A DNA stretch of 64,000 bases from Geomonas azotofigens (GTDB lineage Bacteria; Desulfobacterota; Desulfuromonadia; Geobacterales; Geobacteraceae): positions 186,001 through 250,000 of the forward strand of contig NZ_JAHLME010000001.1 of assembly GCF_018919395.1 (NCBI RefSeq), given 5' to 3'. The position numbers and the translations under genes are program-made. Of this stretch, positions 51,659-60,209 are shown piece by piece. Position 1 is the stretch's first letter, and every line of letters starts with the position of its first letter. Under the pieces are notes generated by a model, which saw only the letters and a program-made list of their open reading frames with translations, ran no database searches and was not told the DNA's origin.

Positions 51659-52411
51659 CTAGGCCACGCGCTTCATCTTGCCGCGCAGCCTGACGATGGC
51701 CTGGCTGTGCAGCTGCGAGATGCGCGACTCGGTGAGATCGAGCACGGCGCCGATCTCCTTCAGGTTCAGTTCCTCGTAGTAGTAGAGCGTGATCACGATG
51801 CGCTCCTTCTCGGGGAGGGAATCGATCGCCTCGGCGAGCCGCTCCACGGTCTGGCGCGCGATCAGCTGGCTCTGCGGGCTCTCGGTCCCCTTGTCCTCCA
51901 GGACGTCGAGGAGACCGAAGGGGGCGCCGTCCTCGTCGTGCCAGGCGTCGTCCAGGGAGACGAAGGAGAGGAGGTGGATCTCCTCCAGGAGCCGGAAGTA
52001 GTCCTTCAGTTCGAGCCCCATGGCGGTGGCCACCTCGTCCGAGGAGGGGTTCCTCCCCAGGCGCTGCTCGAGCTGGGAGAACTCCTTCTCCAGCTTCTTG
52101 AACTTGTCCCTGAGGCTCCTGGTGAGCCAGTCCTGGGCCCTCAGCTCATCCATGATGGTGCCCCGGATGCGCTGCTCCGCGAAGGTCTTGAACTGTACCC
52201 CGCGGCTGGGATCGAATCGTTCCGCGGCGGAAATCAGGCCGATCACCGCGGCGCTTCTCAGGTCGTCCCGGTCGAGGTGCGGGGGGAGTGACGAGGCGAT
52301 CCGGTCGACAATGAACTTAACCAGCGGGAGATGGCTGACCACCAGTTCGTCCCTGCTCATCGGGACCCCGCGCTGCGCCTCATGCTCATACGCCTTAAGA
52401 AGACAATTCAT
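51659..52411 (-). CDS. fliA: RNA polymerase sigma-28 factor FliA
   Basis: 250 aa from the ATG at 52411, after GGAGGAACC; the frame stays open to 52528 but runs inside flhG. Region 2 includes DDLRSAAVIGLISAAERFDP and QFKTFAEQRIRGTIMDELRA; region 4 includes LPEKERIVITLYYYEELNLK and the helix-turn-helix IGAVLDLTESRISQLHSQAI. It directs late flagellar genes; FlgM, encoded in the same operon, is its antagonist. It overlaps flhG by 17 nt. Confidence 0.96.
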   Translation of the reverse strand: MNCLLKAYEHEAQRGVPMSRDELVVSHLPLVKFIVDRIASSLPPHLDRDDLRSAAVIGLISAAERFDPSRGVQFKTFAEQRIRGTIMDELRAQDWLTRSLRDKFKKLEKEFSQLEQRLGRNPSSDEVATAMGLELKDYFRLLEEIHLLSFVSLDDAWHDEDGAPFGLLDVLEDKGTESPQSQLIARQTVERLAEAIDSLPEKERIVITLYYYEELNLKEIGAVLDLTESRISQLHSQAIVRLRGKMKRVA

Positions 52412-53312
52412 GGTTCCTCCACATCGTGCTAGATGCCACCGAAGCCGCCGGCATGGCCCCTGCGCCGGCCGGCCGCTCCGCATTGATTTTGTGTGCCAAT
52501 TTTTTGAATCCCGCCGACGCCTTGGCATCCGGGAAGAGACGGCATAAAGCCCCGCGACGCCTCACACTTTCCACCAGGAGCTCGTCATGCAGTATCGTTC
52601 CCGCGTGGTCAAACTCTACTTGCAAAAACCGGCCCGTAATCGCGGCCAACTTGGAAAAGAGTGTTTCCCCTTCCTGGTTGTCGCGGCACATGTTGATCAG
52701 GAGCCGGAACCGGAACGAGCTGTCGCGACCGGAAAGCATCTTGATCAAGGCGTAGGCGTCGGTGATGGAGGTCGGCTCGGGGGTCACCACCAGCATGATC
52801 TCGCGGGCGAGGGCGGCGAAGCCGGTCAGGTTGGCCGCCATGCCGGAGCCGGTATCGATGAGGAAGCAGTCGAAATCGTTCTGCAGCCGGAGCATCGCCT
52901 TCAAGAGGGCGCTGCGCTCCCAGGGGGAGAGGGCGCTGTACTGCTGCATCTCCATCCCGGCCGGAAGGACGCTCACGCCCCCCCCAAGCTCCACCACCGT
53001 GTCCCGCAAGGTGATGTCGCCGGCGAGCACCTGCCCCATGCGGAAGGGGGCGTCCTTGCCCAGGCGCAGGCAGATGTCGCCTATGCCGGGGTTGCAGTCC
53101 ACGATCAGCACCCGCTGACCGCTGGCGGCAAGCGAGGCGGCGAGGTTCACCACCACCGAGGTCTTGCCGACCCCCCCCTTGCCGCTGGTGACCGAGATCA
53201 CCCTGAGCCCCTCGCGCACCTGGAACTGCTCCGGTGCTTCGGTCGTCTTGGCGCGTCCCGCCAGTTTCCTGAGCGATTCGGCCTGGTCTGTTGCTAGGCA
53301 AGACATTGTCAT
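52395..53312 (-). CDS. flhG: MinD-like flagellar number regulator FlhG (FleN)
   Basis: 305 aa. ATP-binding deviant Walker A in VTSGKGGVGKTSVVVNLAAS (about 40-59), then VLIVDCNPGIGDICLRLG and FLIDTGSGMAANLTGF. FlhG limits flagellar number and in several bacteria acts on FlhF and on the sigma-54 activator. The ATG overlaps the flhF stop (ATGA), with CAGGAG upstream; a long frame reaching to 53933 is a shadow. Confidence 0.95.
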   Translation of the reverse strand: MTMSCLATDQAESLRKLAGRAKTTEAPEQFQVREGLRVISVTSGKGGVGKTSVVVNLAASLAASGQRVLIVDCNPGIGDICLRLGKDAPFRMGQVLAGDITLRDTVVELGGGVSVLPAGMEMQQYSALSPWERSALLKAMLRLQNDFDCFLIDTGSGMAANLTGFAALAREIMLVVTPEPTSITDAYALIKMLSGRDSSFRFRLLINMCRDNQEGETLFSKLAAITGRFLQVEFDHAGTILHDELLVESVRRRGALCRLFPDAKASAGFKKLAHKINAERPAGAGAMPAASVASSTMWRNHELSS

Positions 53313-54733
53313 CAGTTGGACTCCTGCACCACCATGGCGGCGAGCTTTCTGGAGGTCGCCACCTCGATGTCCTCGGGCACCTTCTGCCCGGTGCTGAAAT
53401 AGGAAAGGGGGATCCTGTGCTTCAAACAGGTGTCGACGATGCAGCCGAAGGTGCGGCTCTCGTCGAGCTTGGTGAAGAGGAGCTTGGTCACCGGCAGCGT
53501 GCCGAAGGTGGCGATGATCTCGTCGATCTCGCGGCTCCTCGTGGTGGCCGACAGGCAGAGGTAGACGTCGATGCCGGTCTGGCTCTCGAGGTACCCCTTG
53601 AGCTCGTCGAGCCGGTCGGCGTCCTTGGGGCTCCTGCCGGCGGTGTCGATGAGGATCAGGTCCTTGTCGGAGTGCACGGCGAGCGCCCTGGAGAGTTCCT
53701 GCGAGTTGCCGGCGACCTCCAGCGGCAGGTCCATGATCTTCGCGTAGGTCTTCAGCTGCTCCACCGCGCCGACCCTGAAGTTGTCCATGGTGACCATGGC
53801 GACGGAGACGCGGCGGTTGAGCGCGTACATGGCGGCGATCTTGGCGATGGTGGTGGTCTTGCCGACGCCGGTCGGCCCCACCACGGCCACGATGCGCGGG
53901 CCGTTCTTCTTGATGCGCAGCGAGCCGGAGCACTTCACCATGCCGGCCAGGTTCTCGGCCATCAGCGAGCGGAGCTCATCCAGGGAGACCCCCTCCTCGG
54001 CGGCCGCACGGACCGACTCGGTCAGGGTCTGCACCGCCACCGGGCCGACATCCTCGCCCCTGAGCTCCTCGGCGAGCCGCTCCAGCAGCAGGTCCTCGTC
54101 GCTCGCCTTGCCGGCCGCCTTGACCAGCTTGAGCGCGGGGGCGGGGTGGGACGGCTCGGCCAGGGGGGAGACGGCCATGGGCTCGGGCTGCGGCGCGGCC
54201 GTGGGGACGGCCTGCTCCAGCGCCTGCCCGGCCAGCTGGAAGGTCACCGGCTTGGGCCCCTTCTCCTTGCCGCCGGATACGGCGTTGTAGAGGAGCTGCT
54301 TGATCTCCTCGAGCTCCTCCTTGCCGAAGGTCCTTGGTACCGTCGGGGTTTCCGCCTGGGGCTCCTGGACCGGGGCTGCCTGCTGCGCCGGCTCCTGGGC
54401 CGCCTGCGCCTCCTTCCTGGTGAGCGCCTCGATGCGCTGCTTCAGCTCGCGCACCTCGCGCGCCAAGGGCCCCAGCATGGAGTTCTGGAACTCCTCGCGG
54501 GTGGAGAGCTCGCGCTCCGGTGCCGGCGGCTCCTCCCGGTACGGGTTCGGGCGCTGGGCCGGCCTGGGCTCCAGGGCCGCGGTCACCTCGTAGTAGGGCT
54601 TGGAGAAGAAGCCGAGGATACCCTTCTTGCGCTCCTTCTTCGAAGAGAGGATCATCGCGTCCAGACCCATCTCCGCCTTAACCATCCTGAGAGCTTCCGA
54701 CATCTCGCCTGCTTGGAATGTTTTAACTAGCAT
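53312..54733 (-). CDS. flhF: Flagellar biosynthesis GTPase FlhF
   Basis: 473 aa. N-terminal basic region, a variable Pro/Gln-rich linker (about 70-190) and a C-terminal SRP-type NG domain: VVGPTGVGKTTTIAKIAAMY (about 280-300), ILIDTAGRSPKDADRL and TKLDESRTFGCI. Recruits the first flagellar components to the cell pole. It overlaps flhA by 11 nt and flhG by 3 nt. Confidence 0.96.
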   Translation of the reverse strand: MLVKTFQAGEMSEALRMVKAEMGLDAMILSSKKERKKGILGFFSKPYYEVTAALEPRPAQRPNPYREEPPAPERELSTREEFQNSMLGPLAREVRELKQRIEALTRKEAQAAQEPAQQAAPVQEPQAETPTVPRTFGKEELEEIKQLLYNAVSGGKEKGPKPVTFQLAGQALEQAVPTAAPQPEPMAVSPLAEPSHPAPALKLVKAAGKASDEDLLLERLAEELRGEDVGPVAVQTLTESVRAAAEEGVSLDELRSLMAENLAGMVKCSGSLRIKKNGPRIVAVVGPTGVGKTTTIAKIAAMYALNRRVSVAMVTMDNFRVGAVEQLKTYAKIMDLPLEVAGNSQELSRALAVHSDKDLILIDTAGRSPKDADRLDELKGYLESQTGIDVYLCLSATTRSREIDEIIATFGTLPVTKLLFTKLDESRTFGCIVDTCLKHRIPLSYFSTGQKVPEDIEVATSRKLAAMVVQESN

Positions 54734-56804
54734 TGATCACCACCACGCCTAAGGATTGGATTTTTATGTTGGGCGGGATCTCGTTGTGCGAGATAACCGC
54801 CAGGTTGGGCATGAATCGTTCCGTCAGTTTCTTCACGTGACGGCGGATGGAGGGGGATGCCATCAGGACCGGGAGCGCGCCGATGGCGTCGAACTGCTCG
54901 GCGTTCCTGCGGATGGCGGCCAGGACGCGCTGCGCCACGTGCGGGTCGATGGCCAGGTAGCTTCCCTGCTCCGAGAGCTGGACCGAATCGACGATGGCCT
55001 CCTCGATGTCGTGGTCCAGGGTGAGCACGCAGAGGGTGTCGTCCTCGCGCTTGTACTGCTCCACGATGTAGCGCCCCAGGCTCTGCCGCACGAACTCGGT
55101 GAGCATCTCCGGGTCCTTGGTCACCCCGCCGTAGTCGGCCAGGGTCTCCAGGATGGAACGCAGGTCGCGGATGGAAACGTTCTCCTTCAGGAGGTTCTTC
55201 ACCACGCGCAGCACGGTACCCAGGGAGAGCAGCGACGGGACCAGTTCCTCGACCACCTTGGGCAGGGTCGCGGCGATGCTGTCCAGAAGCTGCTGCAGTT
55301 CCTGGCGCCCCACCAGCTCGTGGGCGTGCTTCTTGATGGTCTCGGAGATGTGGGTGGCGAGGATGGTGGTGTTGTCCACCACGGTGTAGCCGGAAACCTG
55401 CGCCTTCTCCCGCTCCTTCCCCTTGATCCAGACCGCGGGGAGGCCGAACACCGGCTCGGTGGTCTTGATCCCTTCCAGCGCCCCGACCGCGCCGCCCGAG
55501 TCCATGGCCAGGTACTGGCCGGAGAGCTCGCCGCCGCCGACCTTGGCGCCGTTGATGAGGATGTTGTACTCGTAGGGTTTCAGCTGCAGGTTGTCGTGGA
55601 TGTGGATCGGGGGAACGATGAAGCCCATGCGGTCCGCCACCTGCCTCCTGATGGAGCGGATCCGGTCCAGGAGCTCGCCCTGCTGGCTCGCGTCCACCAT
55701 GGGGACCAGGCCGTAGCCCACTTCCAGCTCCAGCATGTCCAGCGGGCGGATGGTGCTGATCTGGTCGCTCTCCTCGGCGCCGCCGGCCGTGGTCTCCACC
55801 ACGTCCTCGATCTCGGCCTTCTTTTCCACGGCCATCTTGCTGACCATGTAGGAGACGCCGGAGAGGAGGAAGAAGGCAAAGTGGGGCAGCCCCGGGATCA
55901 TGGCGAACAGGAACAGGACCCCCGAGGCAACCTGGAAGGCCTTGGGGTAGTTCAAAAGCTGCCCGGCGATCTCGTGGCCGAAGTTGTTCTCGTCGGCGGA
56001 GCGGGTCACGATGATGCCCGCCGCGGTGGAGATGATCAGGGCCGGGATCTGGGCCACCAGCCCCTCGCCGATGGTGAGCAGGGTGTAGTTCTGCAGCGCC
56101 TGGTCAAGCGGCATCCCCTTCTGCCAGACACCGATCACGAAGCCGCCGATTATGTTGACCAGGACGATCATGATGCCGGCGACGGCGTCCCCGCGCACGA
56201 ACTTGGAGGCACCGTCCATGGAGCCGTAGAAGTCCGCCTCGCGGGCGATCTTCTTGCGCCTCACCTTGGCTTCCTTGTCGGTCAGGATGCCGTTGGAGAG
56301 GTCGGCGTCGATGGCCATCTGCTTGCCGGGCATGGCGTCCAGGGTGAAGCGGGCGGCCACCTCGGCCACGCGCCCGGCACCCTTGGTGATGACCACGAAG
56401 TTGATGATGACGAGGATCAGGAAGATGACGGCGCCGACCACGTAGTTGCCGCCGACCACGAACTGCCCGAAGGCCTTGATGACGCCGCCGGCCGCCTCGA
56501 CCCCCTCGCTGCCATGCATCAGGATGAGTCGCGTCGAGGCGATGTTCAGGGCCAGTCGAAACAGCGTCGTGACCAGGAGGATGGAAGGGAAGACCGAGAA
56601 ATCGAGCGGCTGCACCGTGTACAGGCAGACCAGGAGGATGACCAGAGCCACCGTGATGTTGGTCGCCAGGAAGATGTCGAGCATGAACGCAGGCAGGGGG
56701 ACCACCATCAGGGCCAGCACCCCGATCAGGGCGATGGCCGTGTAGATGTCCGAATTGCTTTTGGGTCCCGGGAGCGCCAGGGCGTCCGTCGAGGGGTTTG
56801 CCAT
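54723..56804 (-). CDS. flhA: Flagellar type III export gate protein FlhA
   Basis: 693 aa. Eight membrane helices in about 1-330, including the conserved FHIPEP-type loop (AKVRRKKIAREADFYGSMDG, about 155-175), then the cytoplasmic domain that receives chaperone-substrate complexes (TLDHDIEEAIVDSVQLSEQG, PVLMASPSIRRHVKKLTERF). It is the first gene of the 14-gene operon. flhB and the fliPQR genes are not in this window. Confidence 0.97.
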   Translation of the reverse strand: MANPSTDALALPGPKSNSDIYTAIALIGVLALMVVPLPAFMLDIFLATNITVALVILLVCLYTVQPLDFSVFPSILLVTTLFRLALNIASTRLILMHGSEGVEAAGGVIKAFGQFVVGGNYVVGAVIFLILVIINFVVITKGAGRVAEVAARFTLDAMPGKQMAIDADLSNGILTDKEAKVRRKKIAREADFYGSMDGASKFVRGDAVAGIMIVLVNIIGGFVIGVWQKGMPLDQALQNYTLLTIGEGLVAQIPALIISTAAGIIVTRSADENNFGHEIAGQLLNYPKAFQVASGVLFLFAMIPGLPHFAFFLLSGVSYMVSKMAVEKKAEIEDVVETTAGGAEESDQISTIRPLDMLELEVGYGLVPMVDASQQGELLDRIRSIRRQVADRMGFIVPPIHIHDNLQLKPYEYNILINGAKVGGGELSGQYLAMDSGGAVGALEGIKTTEPVFGLPAVWIKGKEREKAQVSGYTVVDNTTILATHISETIKKHAHELVGRQELQQLLDSIAATLPKVVEELVPSLLSLGTVLRVVKNLLKENVSIRDLRSILETLADYGGVTKDPEMLTEFVRQSLGRYIVEQYKREDDTLCVLTLDHDIEEAIVDSVQLSEQGSYLAIDPHVAQRVLAAIRRNAEQFDAIGALPVLMASPSIRRHVKKLTERFMPNLAVISHNEIPPNIKIQSLGVVVINAS

Positions 56805-56854
56805 GCGTCAGTTTCCTTTGCCTTACCTGGGGTTTTCTCTGCAGAGGGACCTTG

Positions 56855-56870
56855 TGCAACCGGTGTGCCA
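56855..56870 (-). promoter_or_regulatory. Sigma-54 promoter of the flhA-flgL operon
   Basis: On the minus strand TGGCAC-ACCGG-TTGCA is an exact match to the -24/-12 consensus with a 5-nt spacer. Initiation near 56843 lies about 39 nt before the flhA ATG at 56804. This is the reference against which the other candidates were judged. Confidence 0.82.
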
Positions 56871-56931
56871 TTCTCCGAAAGGGAGCGCAGCGGTGGCGTC
56901 ATGGGCGAAAAGCGGAGTGAAAACAGCGGTC

Positions 56932-56973
56932 GGTGGGAGGGGGGGATGGGGAGGAGGGGTGGGGACGGCGGGG
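56932..56973 (+). other. G-rich tract, possible G-quadruplex
   Basis: The plus strand contains at least five G-runs of 3-7 bases (GGTGGGAGGGGGGGATGGGG, then GGAGG, GGGG, GGGG and GGGG) within about 42 nt. It lies 62-103 bp upstream of the -24 element of the flhA promoter and between divergent genes, in 56805-57130, which holds no gene. Confidence 0.55.
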
Positions 56974-57130
56974 ACGCCAACGTCATTTTTGAAGTGCGGC
57001 GCCAGTCATTTTTTTGACCGGCACGGAGCGTTCCTGGTTAAAGCGCCCTTTTTTTCTTGTCAAAACGGCGGGGAGCCGCTATGTTTTTCCCGCCCGAAGG
57101 AGGCTCCCGCAGCTCTCCCAGGAGTTCCCC

Positions 57131-58378
57131 TTGAAACGGACCACAATGCGCGCGCTATCGCTGTTATTACTGATCCTATTTTCCCTTCTGGCCGGCTGCA
57201 CCAGCTACATCCCCTCCACGGTACTCCCGGCGCCCTCCCCGGCCCAGCCCTACGTGAAGCTGGTCACCATACCGCTTCCCGTCATCGCCTCCAGCCCCAA
57301 CGAGGGGGTGACCTGGGGCGCCCTGACCGCGTTTCTTTTGCACAACGACAAGGACGAGGTTTCCGCCCTGTTCGCCCCCCAGGTAAACCGGAACGAGAAC
57401 TTCGGCACCACGGGCACCCTCTACGGCGCCATGTATCCCTCCCCCCTGCGCAGCATCGAGTTCAACCTCTCCAAGTCCAGCAAGGTGAACGCCGACTACG
57501 AGGTGAGGGTCAGGGACCAAAGCCTCATGGAGCGCCAGCTGGAGCTGAACGGCTTTCTCTACAACTTCACCGACGGCTCGGCCCGCTTCTTCGGCTTTGG
57601 TCCCGGCAGCAGCGCCGATGACGAGACCAACTTCGCCGACCGCGAGTTCGGCTACACCGCGTCGGCGGGTTACCCGCTCTCCACCAATACCATGCTTTTC
57701 GTGGGGGATCGCCTGAGAAGGGTCGAGATCGACGAGGGGGCCGTCAAGAGGCTCCCCGACCTGCAGCGACGTTTCAGCGCAGCGGAGGTCCCCGGCATCG
57801 ACGGCTTCAGCACCCACGCCCAGTCCGTCTCGCTGGTCTACAGCACCCTCGACGCCCCCATCATGGCCAGTTCCGGCATCCGGGCGCGGGCCACGGTGGA
57901 GGGGAGCCTGGCCGGCTTGGGAAGCAGCGCGCGCTTCGTCCGCTACGAGGCCGAGGTGAAGGGATTGTTCCCCGTGTCCGACAGCCGTTTCATCAGCGCC
58001 GGCAGGATGGCCGTGGGACAGGCGCGCGGCAGTTCCATCCCGTTCCTGGAGCGGAGCATTCTCGGTGGCGAGACCACGCTCAGGGGGTACGGCAGGAACC
58101 GCTTCATCGACAACAGTTACGTGGTCTGCAACCTGGAGGAGCGCATCAGGCTGTTCCGGTGGGAAGTTTTCGACGTGCGGGCGGACTGGGAGCTGGCGCC
58201 GTTCGTGGACATCGGCGGCGTGGCCGACACGGTTGGAGACCTGCGGGCGGGCAACATCGAGGTGAACCCGGGGTTCGGCTTCCGCGCCGTGGTGCGCCCC
58301 AACATCCTCGGCCGCATCGACGTCGGCTTCGGCAAGGACGGGCCAGCCGTGTTCGTGGGCTTAGGCTACCCGTTTTAA
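57131..58378 (+). CDS. Omp85-type (BamA/TamA-like) barrel lipoprotein
   Basis: About 415 aa if read from a TTG at 57131 (MKRTTMRALSLLLLILFSLL), which has GGAG six bases upstream; an ATG at 57146 is an alternative. A lipobox-like LLAGC follows the hydrophobic stretch. The rest is beta-rich and ends in a terminal aromatic strand (VFVGLGYPF) and contains FLERSILGGETTLRGYGRNR, the LRGYG loop that is typical of Omp85 surface-antigen barrels. No POTRA domains are evident. Function unknown; an outer membrane protein or lipid handling role is possible. Its frame is open upstream to 57014. Confidence 0.78.
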   Translation: MKRTTMRALSLLLLILFSLLAGCTSYIPSTVLPAPSPAQPYVKLVTIPLPVIASSPNEGVTWGALTAFLLHNDKDEVSALFAPQVNRNENFGTTGTLYGAMYPSPLRSIEFNLSKSSKVNADYEVRVRDQSLMERQLELNGFLYNFTDGSARFFGFGPGSSADDETNFADREFGYTASAGYPLSTNTMLFVGDRLRRVEIDEGAVKRLPDLQRRFSAAEVPGIDGFSTHAQSVSLVYSTLDAPIMASSGIRARATVEGSLAGLGSSARFVRYEAEVKGLFPVSDSRFISAGRMAVGQARGSSIPFLERSILGGETTLRGYGRNRFIDNSYVVCNLEERIRLFRWEVFDVRADWELAPFVDIGGVADTVGDLRAGNIEVNPGFGFRAVVRPNILGRIDVGFGKDGPAVFVGLGYPF

Positions 58379-58429
58379 TGGCAGGCGCTCAAAAGTCCCC
58401 TCTCCCGCAGGGAGAGGGCTCAAATCGAA

Positions 58430-58460
58430 GGGGACCGGCTGCGCAGGCGCCGGTCCCCTT
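58430..58460 (+). terminator. Hairpin between convergent genes
   Basis: GGGGACCGGC (58430-58439) and GCCGGTCCCC (58449-58458) form a 10-bp stem followed by TTTCG on the plus strand. A smaller hairpin (CCCTCTCCC/GGGAGAGGG, about 58398-58418) precedes it. It may terminate both converging genes, the barrel gene and the FRG gene. Confidence 0.6.
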
Positions 58461-58490
58461 TCGCATTGCCGGCCCCTAGCCCCTGCCTTT

Positions 58491-59288
58491 CTAGGTATGC
58501 CGGTGCGCCAGGGATTGCTGCGGATCGATCTTGTCGGACACCTTCTCCTGGATGTAGCGCGCCAACCCGTCGAGGTCGGCGAAGACGAAGGCGTGGTTGA
58601 TCCCCAAGAGCTTCAGCTCCTGGGCCAGGAAGCCCCGGTTCTCGAAGGGGATGCGGTACTTGCGGATGTGCTCCCTCGGGGAGAGCTGCTGCTCCAACGG
58701 CCGCCACGGGTTCCGCAACAGCGAGAAAACGCCGCTTTGGGCCTTGATGCGGGAGGCAATCACCGGCGCCATGAAGAAGCAGGTGTCGGCGTCGAAGGGG
58801 TTGGCCCTCTCGTCGATCTCGGAGAGCCCGTACATGGTGTGGGCGATGTAGAGCGCGGCGCCGCCGCAGTAGTCGGGATTGTTGAGCCGGTCCCGGCGCA
58901 GGTCGAGGTCGCCGTAGGGCTGGGCCACCGCGAAGTACAGGGCGATCAGGGGATTGACCGACCAGTCGAGCAACCGGGTCGGGAGGCCATGGTGCTGCGC
59001 CAGCGCCAGCCACTCCCATTCCGTGGCGGGCTGCACCTCGACCATGTGGCGCCCCGACTTCTTGAACTCCTGCAGCGCCTGGTACTCGCCGTAGATGTCC
59101 GCCGGCATCACCTCGCTGGCGGGACGCCTTCCCGCCCTCCCCGGGTCCCGGGTGAGCCGCCCGATCTTGGGAATGAGGGTGTAGAAGTCGCGGCTCTCGC
59201 CCCGGAAGAAGTTCCAGGAACCGGGCGCGGTCTTGATGATCAGCCTGCGAAAGTCCTCAAAGGACGTGATCTCACCGGAAATTTCCAT
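58491..59288 (-). CDS. FRG-domain protein
   Basis: 265 aa from the ATG at 59288 (GAGGGAGGGGGAC upstream); the longer frame to 59387 has no better start. Contains the FRG motif FFRGESRDFYTLIPKIGR (about 25-43) and the second family motif LAQHHGLPTRLLDWSVNPL (about 93-111), followed by the aromatic ALYFA. The FRG domain is of unknown biochemical role and is often found near toxin-like or defence genes. The neighbours here are not defence genes. Confidence 0.8.
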   Translation of the reverse strand: MEISGEITSFEDFRRLIIKTAPGSWNFFRGESRDFYTLIPKIGRLTRDPGRAGRRPASEVMPADIYGEYQALQEFKKSGRHMVEVQPATEWEWLALAQHHGLPTRLLDWSVNPLIALYFAVAQPYGDLDLRRDRLNNPDYCGGAALYIAHTMYGLSEIDERANPFDADTCFFMAPVIASRIKAQSGVFSLLRNPWRPLEQQLSPREHIRKYRIPFENRGFLAQELKLLGINHAFVFADLDGLARYIQEKVSDKIDPQQSLAHRHT

Positions 59289-59447
59289 GTCCCCCTCCCT
59301 CGCCGCCGCGACCTCCACCGGCGCCACCACAAGAGTTAACCATAAATAATCTCCCCGGCACACCCCTTCCCGCCCTGCGACCTGCACTCCTCGCGATCGG
59401 TGTTACATTAAAGAAGCGGGTACCGTCAGCTCATTGGAGGGTCGATC

Positions 59448-60200
59448 ATGACGCGTGTCAATCGTTGGCTCCGCACCACCTTCCGGTTCGCCTCGTCCCT
59501 GCTGGTCTCCTCCCTGCTACTCTCCTGCGCCTACTACGGTTCGACCTCGAGGGAGGGAGTCTCGGTGAGGAAACCGCCTGACTCGATGCCTTTGCGCCCG
59601 GTCACGGTCGCCAACGTCACTCTCCACTTCACCGGCGTGAGGTTAATCACCCTCCCCTTCACGCCGCTGGCCAGGTTCACCGAGGAGGACCGGGGCAATT
59701 TCGCGGGCTCCCTGGACAAGACGCTCAACGCGGCCATGAAGTGGCACCAACTGAACGGGGACGAGGTAAGGGTCCACGTGATCATCAGAAGGCACATCGT
59801 AGGCTGGTCCAGCGAATATAACGCCGCCTTCGCCGGGTTCGCCTGGTGCGCCGCCGACCCGGCCGGCAACATCCTGTTCCAGGAGCAGTTCTACGCGACG
59901 GACCGGTGCGGGACCCTGTGCAACCTGGGAGATTTGAAGGACAGCGTCAATCGCGCAGCGATCAAACGGATAGCCACCAAGGCGCTGGCCGTGGCCACGG
60001 GTGATGGCGGAAACGCTCAGGTAAAGTTCGCCGGCACCTACGACACCTTCGACGCGGCCACCGGTTCCATCGCCGGCGCCGTGCGCTACTGGAGAACCGT
60101 ACGGGATGTCAGGAACTTCGATCTGGACTGGATGGAAATGAGTCAGCCCATCGACTGGGCCACCGTTTTTAGGACGGGGAAAGCGCAGATCGAGCCGTGA
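59448..60200 (+). CDS. Predicted lipoprotein, unknown function
   Basis: 250 aa. Signal peptide with lipobox SSLLLSCAYYG; the mature part starts at the Cys. GGAGGG lies before the ATG. It includes VHVIIRRHIVGWSSEYNAAF and a Cys pair in YATDRCGTLCNLG, which could form a disulfide. I do not recognise the family. It is divergent from the FRG gene and converges with the MocR regulator, ending 9 nt from it. Confidence 0.75.
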   Translation: MTRVNRWLRTTFRFASSLLVSSLLLSCAYYGSTSREGVSVRKPPDSMPLRPVTVANVTLHFTGVRLITLPFTPLARFTEEDRGNFAGSLDKTLNAAMKWHQLNGDEVRVHVIIRRHIVGWSSEYNAAFAGFAWCAADPAGNILFQEQFYATDRCGTLCNLGDLKDSVNRAAIKRIATKALAVATGDGGNAQVKFAGTYDTFDAATGSIAGAVRYWRTVRDVRNFDLDWMEMSQPIDWATVFRTGKAQIEP

Positions 60201-60209
60201 GGACCATCC

